Positions 19,136-27,148 of a stretch of 64,000 nt of DNA are shown here, one piece after another. Below the pieces are notes generated by a model. It did not search any database and had not been told where the DNA came from. It saw only the letters and a program-made list of their open reading frames with translations. The stretch covers positions 124,001-188,000 of the forward strand of contig NZ_JACJOG010000037.1 of the NCBI RefSeq assembly GCF_014695375.1, given 5' to 3'. Positions within the stretch are counted from its first letter, which is position 1. Every line of letters starts with the position of its first letter. The translations under genes were made by a program, and so were the position numbers. This DNA is from Coleofasciculus sp. FACHB-T130 (lineage in GTDB: Bacteria > Cyanobacteriota > Cyanobacteriia > Cyanobacteriales > FACHB-T130).

Positions 19136-19657
19136 CTAGCTGAAAGAGCTTTTGTTAAATTTTTCCATAAAGTCAAGTAGCAATTGCTTACCAAGTTCTG
19201 AATCGTTCTGGCGCAGATAATGCGCTATTTTTTCAAACCTCTGGCGATCTTCAAGTGTATCGAAAGAAATAAGGATTCTTCTAGGATCTAGATTTACACT
19301 TCTGAGTAGCCAAATATCTGTTAAGTCATATTCTTTATCCGATAAGGGCAGCAATTGTACAATTAATTCTACATCAAGCTCTTTTAGTCGAAATACTCTG
19401 TGTTCCTGGTCAGACTTAAAATATTTGCGAGAGTATTCTGGGATTCTTTCATATGCTTTTTCTGATTCCCATTTTTCAGCTCTGTCTACAGCCAATCTCA
19501 ATGTTTTTTCCCAGATAGTATCAAAATTTTTAATTAGTTTTTCATCACTCAACTTCTGACGATTGACTGCAACTTCATCTTCAAATAGCTGATCTGGCAG
19601 TGCGTATTTTTGTCTAGCAAGTTTACATTTCGTTTGATCGCTGATATTTATTTGCAT
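19136..19657 (-). CDS. Hypothetical protein
   Basis: This 173 aa protein belongs to no family I recognise. It is soluble, charged and mostly helical, with a possible helical N-terminal half (residues 20-85, rich in Lys/Glu) and a mixed C-terminal half containing ELDVELIVQLLPLSDKEYD and PRRILISFDTLEDRQRF. It begins MQINISDQTKCKLARQ and has an uninterrupted frame with normal codon use. It lies on the opposite strand just after the toxin-antitoxin pair, a location where accessory genes accumulate. No function is proposed. Confidence 0.6.
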   Translation of the reverse strand: MQINISDQTKCKLARQKYALPDQLFEDEVAVNRQKLSDEKLIKNFDTIWEKTLRLAVDRAEKWESEKAYERIPEYSRKYFKSDQEHRVFRLKELDVELIVQLLPLSDKEYDLTDIWLLRSVNLDPRRILISFDTLEDRQRFEKIAHYLRQNDSELGKQLLLDFMEKFNKSSFS

Positions 19658-20115
19658 AGCTTCCTGTATCCAGTAAAAGGAATATAGTAGTGAGCATTGT
19701 CCTCTACCAAACTTAAATATTATCAGGGTCTATTCCCCTTTCTCGTAACTGATACCCATGTTTACCCTAAAAAGCCAGTCCATGCGCTATTGCCAAACGA
19801 AAGTAAGAATCGCTCTCAGCAAGTTGGAACTAGGTTTTGCAGTTCATTATCCATAGGGGTATCGTCAGAATTAGGTAGTTCTGTTGAGGATGGTGGATAA
19901 GGCAATGGGTCGGACTGCTTTCCCTAGACTTGTTGCCTAGAGCTTAGCCGAGCGTGAGTAGCGTTAGCTCAACATAAAGTAAAGATTTTGAGCGGAATGA
20001 TTCAGCTACCCGGAAGACCGAGTCGTTGAGATGTAGACCTCTTGTTAGTGAGTCATGTAGGGGTAACTCTTGTGGTTTACCCTCCGATGAATTACCTGCA
20101 ATGAGGGAAAAAGTC
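19658..20115. other. 458-bp intergenic stretch upstream of the alpha-2-macroglobulin gene
   Basis: No recognisable gene is present. The frame of the downstream gene stays open back to an ATG at 20026, but this upstream part is Cys/Arg-rich and unlike a signal peptide. Short repeated phrases (GTTGAGGATGG, CTTGTTGCCTAGAGC) suggest degraded repeat or mobile-element sequence without an identifiable source. Confidence 0.35.
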
Positions 20116-23100
20116 ATGCCAGTTTCAATTCCTGATACAGATTCGCTGTCTTCCCTTCATGGACAGGATAGTACAGATAAATCCTTTCAACAGATAGGCA
20201 CAATCGTGAGAATTTGGATGCGGTTTCTGGTTGTCGTAGCATTCGTACTGGGAATAGCCGGATGTGGCGTGATTAATCTCTCTGGAAATGAACCACTTCC
20301 AGCAGTTCCTTCTCTAGCGACGCCGCAACTCCCAGACTGGATTGAAGAAATTAGTCCGACTGGGGAGGTTGAACCTTTAGCGCAGATTCGCATCCGATTT
20401 AAAGATGCTTTGATTCCTGTTGAGAGTCTTGATAGCCCCGATCAACAGCAAAAGCTAAAACAATTTGAGATTTTGCCGCCGCTACCGGGACAATTTCGAT
20501 TTTTGACGCCGCGAATGGTGGGATTTCAAGCCAACAAAGCATTGCCGAAAGCGACGCGAGTCAGAGTCACTCTGAAAGCTGGTTTGGCGGATCTAAAAAA
20601 TCATCGTTTAGAGAAGGATTTGGCGTGGACTTTTAATAGCGAACCGATTAAACTAACTAATTTACCGAGTACTAATCCTGAAAATCCTGATAATCAAGCT
20701 ATTGATTTAAAGCCAACTCTAAAATTTAACTCAAATGTAGAACTGGATATCGCTTCAGTCCAAGAGCATTTGAAGCTAATTCCGGAAGGAAAACAGAAGG
20801 ATATACGGCTGAAAGTTGATTTAGAAAAAAAAGAGACACCCTCAGAGAATGAACAGCCACAGGAGAAACTTGACCCTTCAACCCGCAACTGGACATATAA
20901 TTTAGTACCGCAGCAGACTTTAGAAAAAGCGACTCGTTACCGCTTAGAATTTTCTCCGGGTTTGCGTCCTAATCGGGGGAATCTCCCCAGTGAGATGTCT
21001 TATGCTAGTCAGCTAGCTACTTATTCACCTTTGAAATTACTGATAATTAAATATTACGGAGTACCCGATGCCGGAGGGACTTATGGTCGGTTTGTCAAAG
21101 GAAGCCCTCAACTGCAATTTAATAACGGGCTTGACGCAGATTCAGCGATTGAGAATATTACTGTAACTCCTACGCCGAAAGAAGCTATTAAACTGGTTCA
21201 AGTTCCTGATGGAGAAAGTCTTGTTAATCTCAACCCTTGGGCATTAGAACCTGCCACTACTTATACAATTACTATCGGTAAAAAACTCAAGGATAAGTTT
21301 GGGCAAACATTGGAAAAGCCAGTTACGCTCAAATATGAGACAGGCGACGTAGCTGGAGATATCTGGGTACCATCGAATCTAAATATTTTCCCATCTGGTA
21401 AAGATTTACAGTTAAATGTTTCTACTGTAAACTTGCCCGAATCAAGGTATAAAGCGGCTTATCGGGTATTGCAGCCGACAGATTTAGTTTATGTAGATTC
21501 CGCTTATCCCAAAGGCGATGGGAATGATTTATTACCGAATCCCAATTCTTGGCAAAGTGTCAAGGTATCGAGCAAGAAAAATCAGTTAATTGATGTACCT
21601 GTTCCCATCCAGGAAAAACTGGGTACTGCTACGGGAATGTTAGCTTATGGAGTTCAGGCGCGAACTAATCGTTATGAAGAAAATGGTAAGCAACAATGGC
21701 GCGAACCGACGACTTATGGAATGGTGGAATTGACTAATTTGGGAGTGTTTGCACAGTGGTTCCCTGATTCGGGATTGATTCGCGTGCATCATCTCTCAGA
21801 TGGTTCTCCCGTAGTATCTGCACCTATAGAGATTTATGAGTCGAAATTAGAGGCAAAATCTCGTCCTCAACCCGTACCTTGTGCATCAGGGAAAACGGAT
21901 GAAGCGGGGACATTACTGTTGCGTCGTGAGGATATGCAGCAATGCACAAAATCCAGAACTGGATTTGAACAAGGGCCTAAATTGCTCGTAATTGCCCGTG
22001 AAAATCAAGATTGGGCATTTGTCCGCACGGAAGAATATAGCGGTGCTTATGGCTATGGCGTTGATGCTGGATGGGATGATGGGAAGCCAGTCTCACGGGG
22101 GGTAATCTTCTCGGATAGACAGCTTTACCAGCCAGGGGAAAAAGTATCGTTTACGGGTTTTGCCTACTACTTACAAAATGGAAATATCCAGCAGGACAAA
22201 AATGCTATTTATAAAGTTACTCTGTTAAATCCGGATGGTCAAAAGACGGATTTAGGTACTCAGACAACCAATGAATTTGGCAGTTTTTCTCTAGAGTTGC
22301 CGATAAAGACGAATCAGCCGCTTGGCTATTATTCGATTCAAGCGAAAGGCAAAAGTGGAGTAGAAGTTTTAGGCGATTTTCGCGTTGCCGAGTTTAAACC
22401 GCCGAATTTTAAAGTTGAGCTAAATCTAGATAAAGAATTTGCTCTAAAAGACCAGCAAGTTGAAGCGAAATCCACGAGCAATTACTTATTTGGTGCGCCT
22501 GTAGAAGGCGGGAAGGCGGAATATTACGTCACGCGATCGCAAGCTGATTTTAAACCGAAAGGGTGGGAGCAATTTTCCTTTGGGCGACAGTGGTTTTGGC
22601 CTGAGGAGAGTCCAACTGTTTCCAGTGATGTGTTGCAATCAAACCAGGTATTAGATGGTAGGGGGAACAGCCAAATTGTCAAGATAGCGAAGGATGTGCC
22701 TTACCCGATGACTTATCGGGTGGATGTGCAAGTCTCCGATGTGTCGAATTTGTCAGTATCGGATTCTAAGACATTTACGGTATTGCCAAGCGATCGCTTA
22801 ATCGGGTTACAATCCAATTTCGTTGCGGATGCTGGTAAAGAGTTTCCCGTCCAAGTTATCGTTACCGATCCTACCGGCAAGGTGATGGAAGGACAACGGG
22901 TGCGAGTGGAACTGCAACAGATGAAATATAGCAGCGTCACGCGGGTGGTAGAAGGCAGTAATACTGCTAAAAACCAAGTGGAATACAAAACCGTGGCGCA
23001 GACAGAGGTGAAATCTGGAAATAATCCTCAATCTGTGTCGCTGACACCTCCGGAATCGGGTTCTTACCGGATTCGAGCAAACTTTGCAAACACCAAAGAT

Positions 23101-25902
23101 GAAGTTACAGCAACCGACTTGCAAATTTGGGCGACGGGTGGCAATGCGGTGAGTTGGGGAGAAAGCGATCGCGATCGCTTAGAAGTCAAACTCGACAAAG
23201 ACACCTATAAACCGGGTGAAACGGCTACCGCTTTAATTCAATCTCCCTATCCGGAAGCTGAGTTATATTTTGCCGTTGTCCGTGATAAACCCCTGTACAA
23301 GACAATTACCAAAGTGAAAGGGGGTGCGCCGCAAATTCAATTCCAAGTAACGCCGGAAATGCTGCCAAACGCCGCAGTAGAGGCGGTATTGGTTCGCCAA
23401 GGCGTTCCCCTAAGTCAAGTGGAACCTGGAAGCTTAGAAAACTTGGTGCGGATTGGGTTTGCTCCTTTTAAAACTAACTTGGATGATAAGTATTTAAAAG
23501 TCCAAGTTACCCCCATTCAAACGCAACTAGAACCGGGTGTCCCAGAAACCGTACAGCTAGAACTCAAGGATGCACAAGGCAACCCAGCCCAAGGACAGTT
23601 TACCGTCATGGCGGTAAATGAAGCGGTGCTGCAACTGAGCGGTTATCGTCCGCCGGATTTGGTGCAGACTGTTTATGCAGAGCAGCCGATTTCAACTCGA
23701 TTTAGCGATAATCGTCCTAATGTGGTGGTGCAACCAACCTCAATGACGAAACCGAAAGGTTGGGGTTATGGCGGGGGACAATCAGCAGGCGCAGCGAATA
23801 CCCGCACCCGCAAGGATTTCCAAGCCTTAGCTTACTACAACGGTTCTGTTCTCACAGACGCGACAGGGAAGGCAGAGGTGACATTTAAGTTGCCGGATGA
23901 CTTGACAACGTGGCGGGTGATGGCAGTTGCTACCGATGGCAATCTGCACTTTGGCAACGGCGAAGCGACATTTATCACGACGAAACCGCTGCTGTCTAAC
24001 CCGATATTGCCGCAGTTTGCACGTCCGGGCGATCGCTTGGAAGCTGGCTTATCTGTCACGAACAATACCCAACAAACCGGAAATCTGGCAATCAATGGTG
24101 TGGCGAATGGTTCTCTTCAGTTTGCAAATAAACCCGCTAATCTGCAAACCAAAGCAGAATCTGGCACTCGTGCGTATCGCTTTCCTATCGTGGCAGGAAG
24201 TGCAGGTAAATCTCAGCTGAAGTTTACCACTCAGTTGAATGGAACCGCTGATGCGTTTGAAGTGCCTTTGGAGGTGAAAGCGCTAGAGATTACCGAACAA
24301 GTCGTAGAAAGCGGTACAACTACGAATCAGGTAAAAATTCCCCTGAATGTGGATAAAAAGGTTGTCCCTGATGCGGGAGGTTTGGAGGTTTCCCTTGCCA
24401 GTACGCTGATACCGGAAATTACCGCACCAGCGCGTCAAGTATTGCAGGATGAGCAATTGCCATTTTTGGAACCAGCGGCGAGTCAATTAGCGATCGCATC
24501 CAGCTTGCAAACGCTTTCTCAAAAATACGGTCAAACCTTTGCACAATTCAACCCAACCCAACAAGCGAACCAATCTCTAGAACACCTGCAAAAACTCCAG
24601 CAACCGGATGGTGGATTCGCCGCTTGGCCTGGTCAACAGAAGTCCGATCCGTTAGTATCTCCTTACGCAGCTCAAGCTTTGGCAAGAGCCTCGAAAGCGG
24701 GACTGACGGTAGAACTGAGAATGGTGTCTCGCTTGACGACTTACTTGAAGAAAATTCTCGCAGATCCCAGTCAATACGATTTTTGTAAGCAGCCACTCTG
24801 CAAGAATCAGGTGCGACTAGAAGCACTCTCTGCTTTGGCGGAACTGGGTGAAAAGCGCAATGACTTCCTTGCAGATATTTACGCACAGCGCAGTCAATTC
24901 GATCCGGTTACGCAGATTAAGCTGGCGCGTTACCTATCTCAGTTTCCAGAGTGGCAAGAAGAATCTCAAACTCTATCGAAACAATTCCAGCAGAATATTT
25001 ATCAAACGGGTCGCACTGCTACGGTAAATTTACCCCAAGGTTTATCTTGGCTCAACTCGGCAACAACAGCGCAAGCTCAAGCTTTACGCCTTGCGATCGC
25101 GCAAAAGACTAACCCAGAAATCCTGGATCGGTTGTTGCAAAGTCTCCTGACACTGCGACGAAACGGCACTTGGCAGAATACCTACGACAACGCTCAAGCA
25201 CTCACGGCTTTGGTGGAATATAGTCAGACGCAGCCAACACCGCCTAACTTTGCCGCAACGGTGAAACTCGCTGGCAAAAAATTGACATCGGCGCAATTTA
25301 AAGGATACGCCAACCCCAGCCAGGATCTTAAGGTGCCAATGACCCAGTTGCCACGCGATCGCCACGATCTGATTGTGCAAAAATCTGGTCAAGGCACGTT
25401 GCACTACTTGGTTGCCTACCGCTATCGCCTACAGGGAAATCAACCGGGAAGATTTAACGGCTTACGGGTGACACGCGAAATCCGTCCCGCTAATGAAGAA
25501 AAGGTGTTGCGAAAGCTCAGCCTCTATGCTTCTGATGAGCCGTTGACGGTGAAAAGCGGTCAGGTGTTTGATATCGGTTTGGAGATTATTACCGATCGTC
25601 CGGTGGATCGTGTGGTCATTACCGATCCGCTCCCAGCCGGGTTTGAAGCAGTCGATGCCAGCTTCCAAACTTCTACGGCTGCATTGCAGGCAAAAGAAGA
25701 TAACTTTGGCTTCAAGACGATTTACCGCGATCGCATTGTTGCCTATAGCGATCGCCTGGAAGCCGGAGTCTACTCTCTGCACTACCTCGTCCGTTCCGTG
25801 ACTCCAGGCACCTTCCTTTGGCCTGGTGCAGAAGCCCATCTACAGTATGCACCAGAAGAATTTGGACGCTCAGCTTCTTCTACTTTGAAAGTGTCGGATT
25901 AG
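20116..25902 (+). CDS. Alpha-2-macroglobulin family lipoprotein (thioester-less)
   Basis: This giant protein (1928 aa from this start) is predicted to be anchored by lipid in the envelope, where bacterial alpha-2-macroglobulins trap attacking proteases. The signal peptide ends in a lipobox (FVLGIAGC, Cys50). Repeated Ig-like MG domains follow, then the A2M domain (TTWRVMAVATDGNLHFG about 1265-1280), a helical complement-like domain and the receptor-binding-like C-terminus (ITDPLPAGFEAVDASF). At the thioester site (about 1449) the sequence reads LPFLEPAASQ where CLEQ-type members have Cys and Gln, so the thioester is lost. I chose ATG 20116 because GAGGGA lies 8-9 bases upstream; GTG 20206 or ATG 20218 would give a shorter signal peptide. 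pbpC, its usual functional partner, is 3.5 kb away on the other strand. Confidence 0.9.
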   Translation: MPVSIPDTDSLSSLHGQDSTDKSFQQIGTIVRIWMRFLVVVAFVLGIAGCGVINLSGNEPLPAVPSLATPQLPDWIEEISPTGEVEPLAQIRIRFKDALIPVESLDSPDQQQKLKQFEILPPLPGQFRFLTPRMVGFQANKALPKATRVRVTLKAGLADLKNHRLEKDLAWTFNSEPIKLTNLPSTNPENPDNQAIDLKPTLKFNSNVELDIASVQEHLKLIPEGKQKDIRLKVDLEKKETPSENEQPQEKLDPSTRNWTYNLVPQQTLEKATRYRLEFSPGLRPNRGNLPSEMSYASQLATYSPLKLLIIKYYGVPDAGGTYGRFVKGSPQLQFNNGLDADSAIENITVTPTPKEAIKLVQVPDGESLVNLNPWALEPATTYTITIGKKLKDKFGQTLEKPVTLKYETGDVAGDIWVPSNLNIFPSGKDLQLNVSTVNLPESRYKAAYRVLQPTDLVYVDSAYPKGDGNDLLPNPNSWQSVKVSSKKNQLIDVPVPIQEKLGTATGMLAYGVQARTNRYEENGKQQWREPTTYGMVELTNLGVFAQWFPDSGLIRVHHLSDGSPVVSAPIEIYESKLEAKSRPQPVPCASGKTDEAGTLLLRREDMQQCTKSRTGFEQGPKLLVIARENQDWAFVRTEEYSGAYGYGVDAGWDDGKPVSRGVIFSDRQLYQPGEKVSFTGFAYYLQNGNIQQDKNAIYKVTLLNPDGQKTDLGTQTTNEFGSFSLELPIKTNQPLGYYSIQAKGKSGVEVLGDFRVAEFKPPNFKVELNLDKEFALKDQQVEAKSTSNYLFGAPVEGGKAEYYVTRSQADFKPKGWEQFSFGRQWFWPEESPTVSSDVLQSNQVLDGRGNSQIVKIAKDVPYPMTYRVDVQVSDVSNLSVSDSKTFTVLPSDRLIGLQSNFVADAGKEFPVQVIVTDPTGKVMEGQRVRVELQQMKYSSVTRVVEGSNTAKNQVEYKTVAQTEVKSGNNPQSVSLTPPESGSYRIRANFANTKDEVTATDLQIWATGGNAVSWGESDRDRLEVKLDKDTYKPGETATALIQSPYPEAELYFAVVRDKPLYKTITKVKGGAPQIQFQVTPEMLPNAAVEAVLVRQGVPLSQVEPGSLENLVRIGFAPFKTNLDDKYLKVQVTPIQTQLEPGVPETVQLELKDAQGNPAQGQFTVMAVNEAVLQLSGYRPPDLVQTVYAEQPISTRFSDNRPNVVVQPTSMTKPKGWGYGGGQSAGAANTRTRKDFQALAYYNGSVLTDATGKAEVTFKLPDDLTTWRVMAVATDGNLHFGNGEATFITTKPLLSNPILPQFARPGDRLEAGLSVTNNTQQTGNLAINGVANGSLQFANKPANLQTKAESGTRAYRFPIVAGSAGKSQLKFTTQLNGTADAFEVPLEVKALEITEQVVESGTTTNQVKIPLNVDKKVVPDAGGLEVSLASTLIPEITAPARQVLQDEQLPFLEPAASQLAIASSLQTLSQKYGQTFAQFNPTQQANQSLEHLQKLQQPDGGFAAWPGQQKSDPLVSPYAAQALARASKAGLTVELRMVSRLTTYLKKILADPSQYDFCKQPLCKNQVRLEALSALAELGEKRNDFLADIYAQRSQFDPVTQIKLARYLSQFPEWQEESQTLSKQFQQNIYQTGRTATVNLPQGLSWLNSATTAQAQALRLAIAQKTNPEILDRLLQSLLTLRRNGTWQNTYDNAQALTALVEYSQTQPTPPNFAATVKLAGKKLTSAQFKGYANPSQDLKVPMTQLPRDRHDLIVQKSGQGTLHYLVAYRYRLQGNQPGRFNGLRVTREIRPANEEKVLRKLSLYASDEPLTVKSGQVFDIGLEIITDRPVDRVVITDPLPAGFEAVDASFQTSTAALQAKEDNFGFKTIYRDRIVAYSDRLEAGVYSLHYLVRSVTPGTFLWPGAEAHLQYAPEEFGRSASSTLKVSD

Positions 25903-25959
25903 AGCGCAAAGGAAACATAAAGTTTCTTCCCGGCTGACGTTAGGGAAGGAGAACTATGG

Positions 25960-26000
25960 GGTGCCATCATCTGTTTTGCGAATGATGGCACCTCTTTTTT
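25960..26000 (+). terminator. Rho-independent terminator after the alpha-2-macroglobulin gene
   Basis: GGTGCCATCAT (25960-25970) pairs perfectly with ATGATGGCACC (25982-25992), followed by TCTTTTTT. Confidence 0.88.
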
Positions 26001-26162
26001 GCCTGATTTTGCCTTTTGTGTGACTTTTGCTTTTTAACTTTTGCTTGTTTGCCGATTAGTTTTGCCGCGATCGCCCTTTCTTTGCAAAGATTAGTTAGAT
26101 TGTTATGCCACAACGGCAGTTATGGCGATATCAAGACTAAGTAAATTCATAAGGGAAGCAAC

Positions 26163-26870
26163 ATGGCTGGAAAAACAATAAATAGTAGTGCCAGTGGTTT
26201 TCTTGTTGTCCTCTTGCCATTGGCGTTTGCGATCGCCTTCCTGTTTGTAGCATGGCCTGTAGTGCTGGCACTGGTGTTGGTGGGCATCTGTTTAAGGCTT
26301 TGGCAAAACTATCAATGGCAAAAGTGGAGCCAGCAAGTCAATCCCTTTTTTCATCAGCTGATTCAGGAAACCCAAGGGCGCGTTACAGCACTCGACTTGG
26401 CAATGAAAGCGAATCTCTCTGGAGCAGCAGCGCAGCGGTACTTGGATACAAAAGCCCAAGAATTTGGAGCAAGTGCCCTTGACTATCAAGACAAAGGCAA
26501 AGTGTATTACTTTATCACTGCCAACACTTTAGGTAGCATCTTTGATGACAGCGAACCTTCCAGCCAATCTTATGTCAATGATGCTCCAGAAGCTGTGGCA
26601 CCTGCCCGCAAAGAGCAGCAACCACAGGAATTAGCTGATGACGAGGAGTTTGAGGAACCTGAAAACGAACCCACTGACGAACAGAGGGCTTCTAAAGCGC
26701 TGATTCAATCTGAACTTGCAAGGCGGCTGGATGTTCATTCCAGTACCATTTACAAACGCAGAAGTGAGCCATACTTCGCAGATTGGAGCCAAGGTCGAGA
26801 TCCAGAAGGAATATCCTGGAGATTTGAACCCGATAGTATGCTGTTTTTTCCTATCGAAACCGAGTCTTAA
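26163..26870 (+). CDS. Conserved cyanobacterial membrane-anchored protein of unknown function
   Basis: This 235 aa protein has two adjacent N-terminal TM helices (about 12-50) and a cytoplasmic remainder. Residues about 70-125 resemble a winged-helix-like fold (VTALDLAMKANLSGAAAQRY then LDTKAQEFGASAL). An acidic linker (about 140-180) leads to a C-terminal segment, ALIQSELARRLDVHSSTIYK, that looks like a helix-turn-helix of the kind used to bind DNA or protein. I recognise the general type from cyanobacterial genomes but no assigned function. A membrane-tethered DNA-binding role is an inference. It starts with ATG at 26163 and has a terminator downstream. Confidence 0.75.
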   Translation: MAGKTINSSASGFLVVLLPLAFAIAFLFVAWPVVLALVLVGICLRLWQNYQWQKWSQQVNPFFHQLIQETQGRVTALDLAMKANLSGAAAQRYLDTKAQEFGASALDYQDKGKVYYFITANTLGSIFDDSEPSSQSYVNDAPEAVAPARKEQQPQELADDEEFEEPENEPTDEQRASKALIQSELARRLDVHSSTIYKRRSEPYFADWSQGRDPEGISWRFEPDSMLFFPIETES

Positions 26871-26934
26871 AAGGAAAGCTGAACCGGCTCCAAGGTAAAA
26901 GATAAATTTTCTGGAAAGAGGCTCAGTTTGGAAA

Positions 26935-26978
26935 GGCAAAAAGGGTAAGGGACGATTCCCTTGCCTTTTGCCGTTTTT
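26935..26978 (+). terminator. Rho-independent terminator
   Basis: GGCAAAAAGGGTAAGGGA pairs, with two bulged bases, to TCCCTTGCCTTTTGCC (26935-26972), followed by GTTTTT. It ends the transcript of the gene at 26163. Confidence 0.75.
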
Positions 26979-27148
26979 AGGGGATCTGCTTGCCAACAAC
27001 TTGCCTATAACACGGTTATCCCTCCCTAGAGGATTGAGAAGCATTAAGAAATTAAAATGATCCTTAAAAAAAAGGCAAAATAAGAAAACAAAGGTTAATA
27101 AAACGGGTTTGCATCCTACTGTGTCCAACCTGTCGAAAGCATTTATGA

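Noticed and set aside
19697-19900. 67-codon frame and tnpB-like feel of the region upstream of the alpha-2-macroglobulin gene
   Set aside because: No transposase motif, intron domain V or IS end could be identified; called only as unexplained intergenic sequence.
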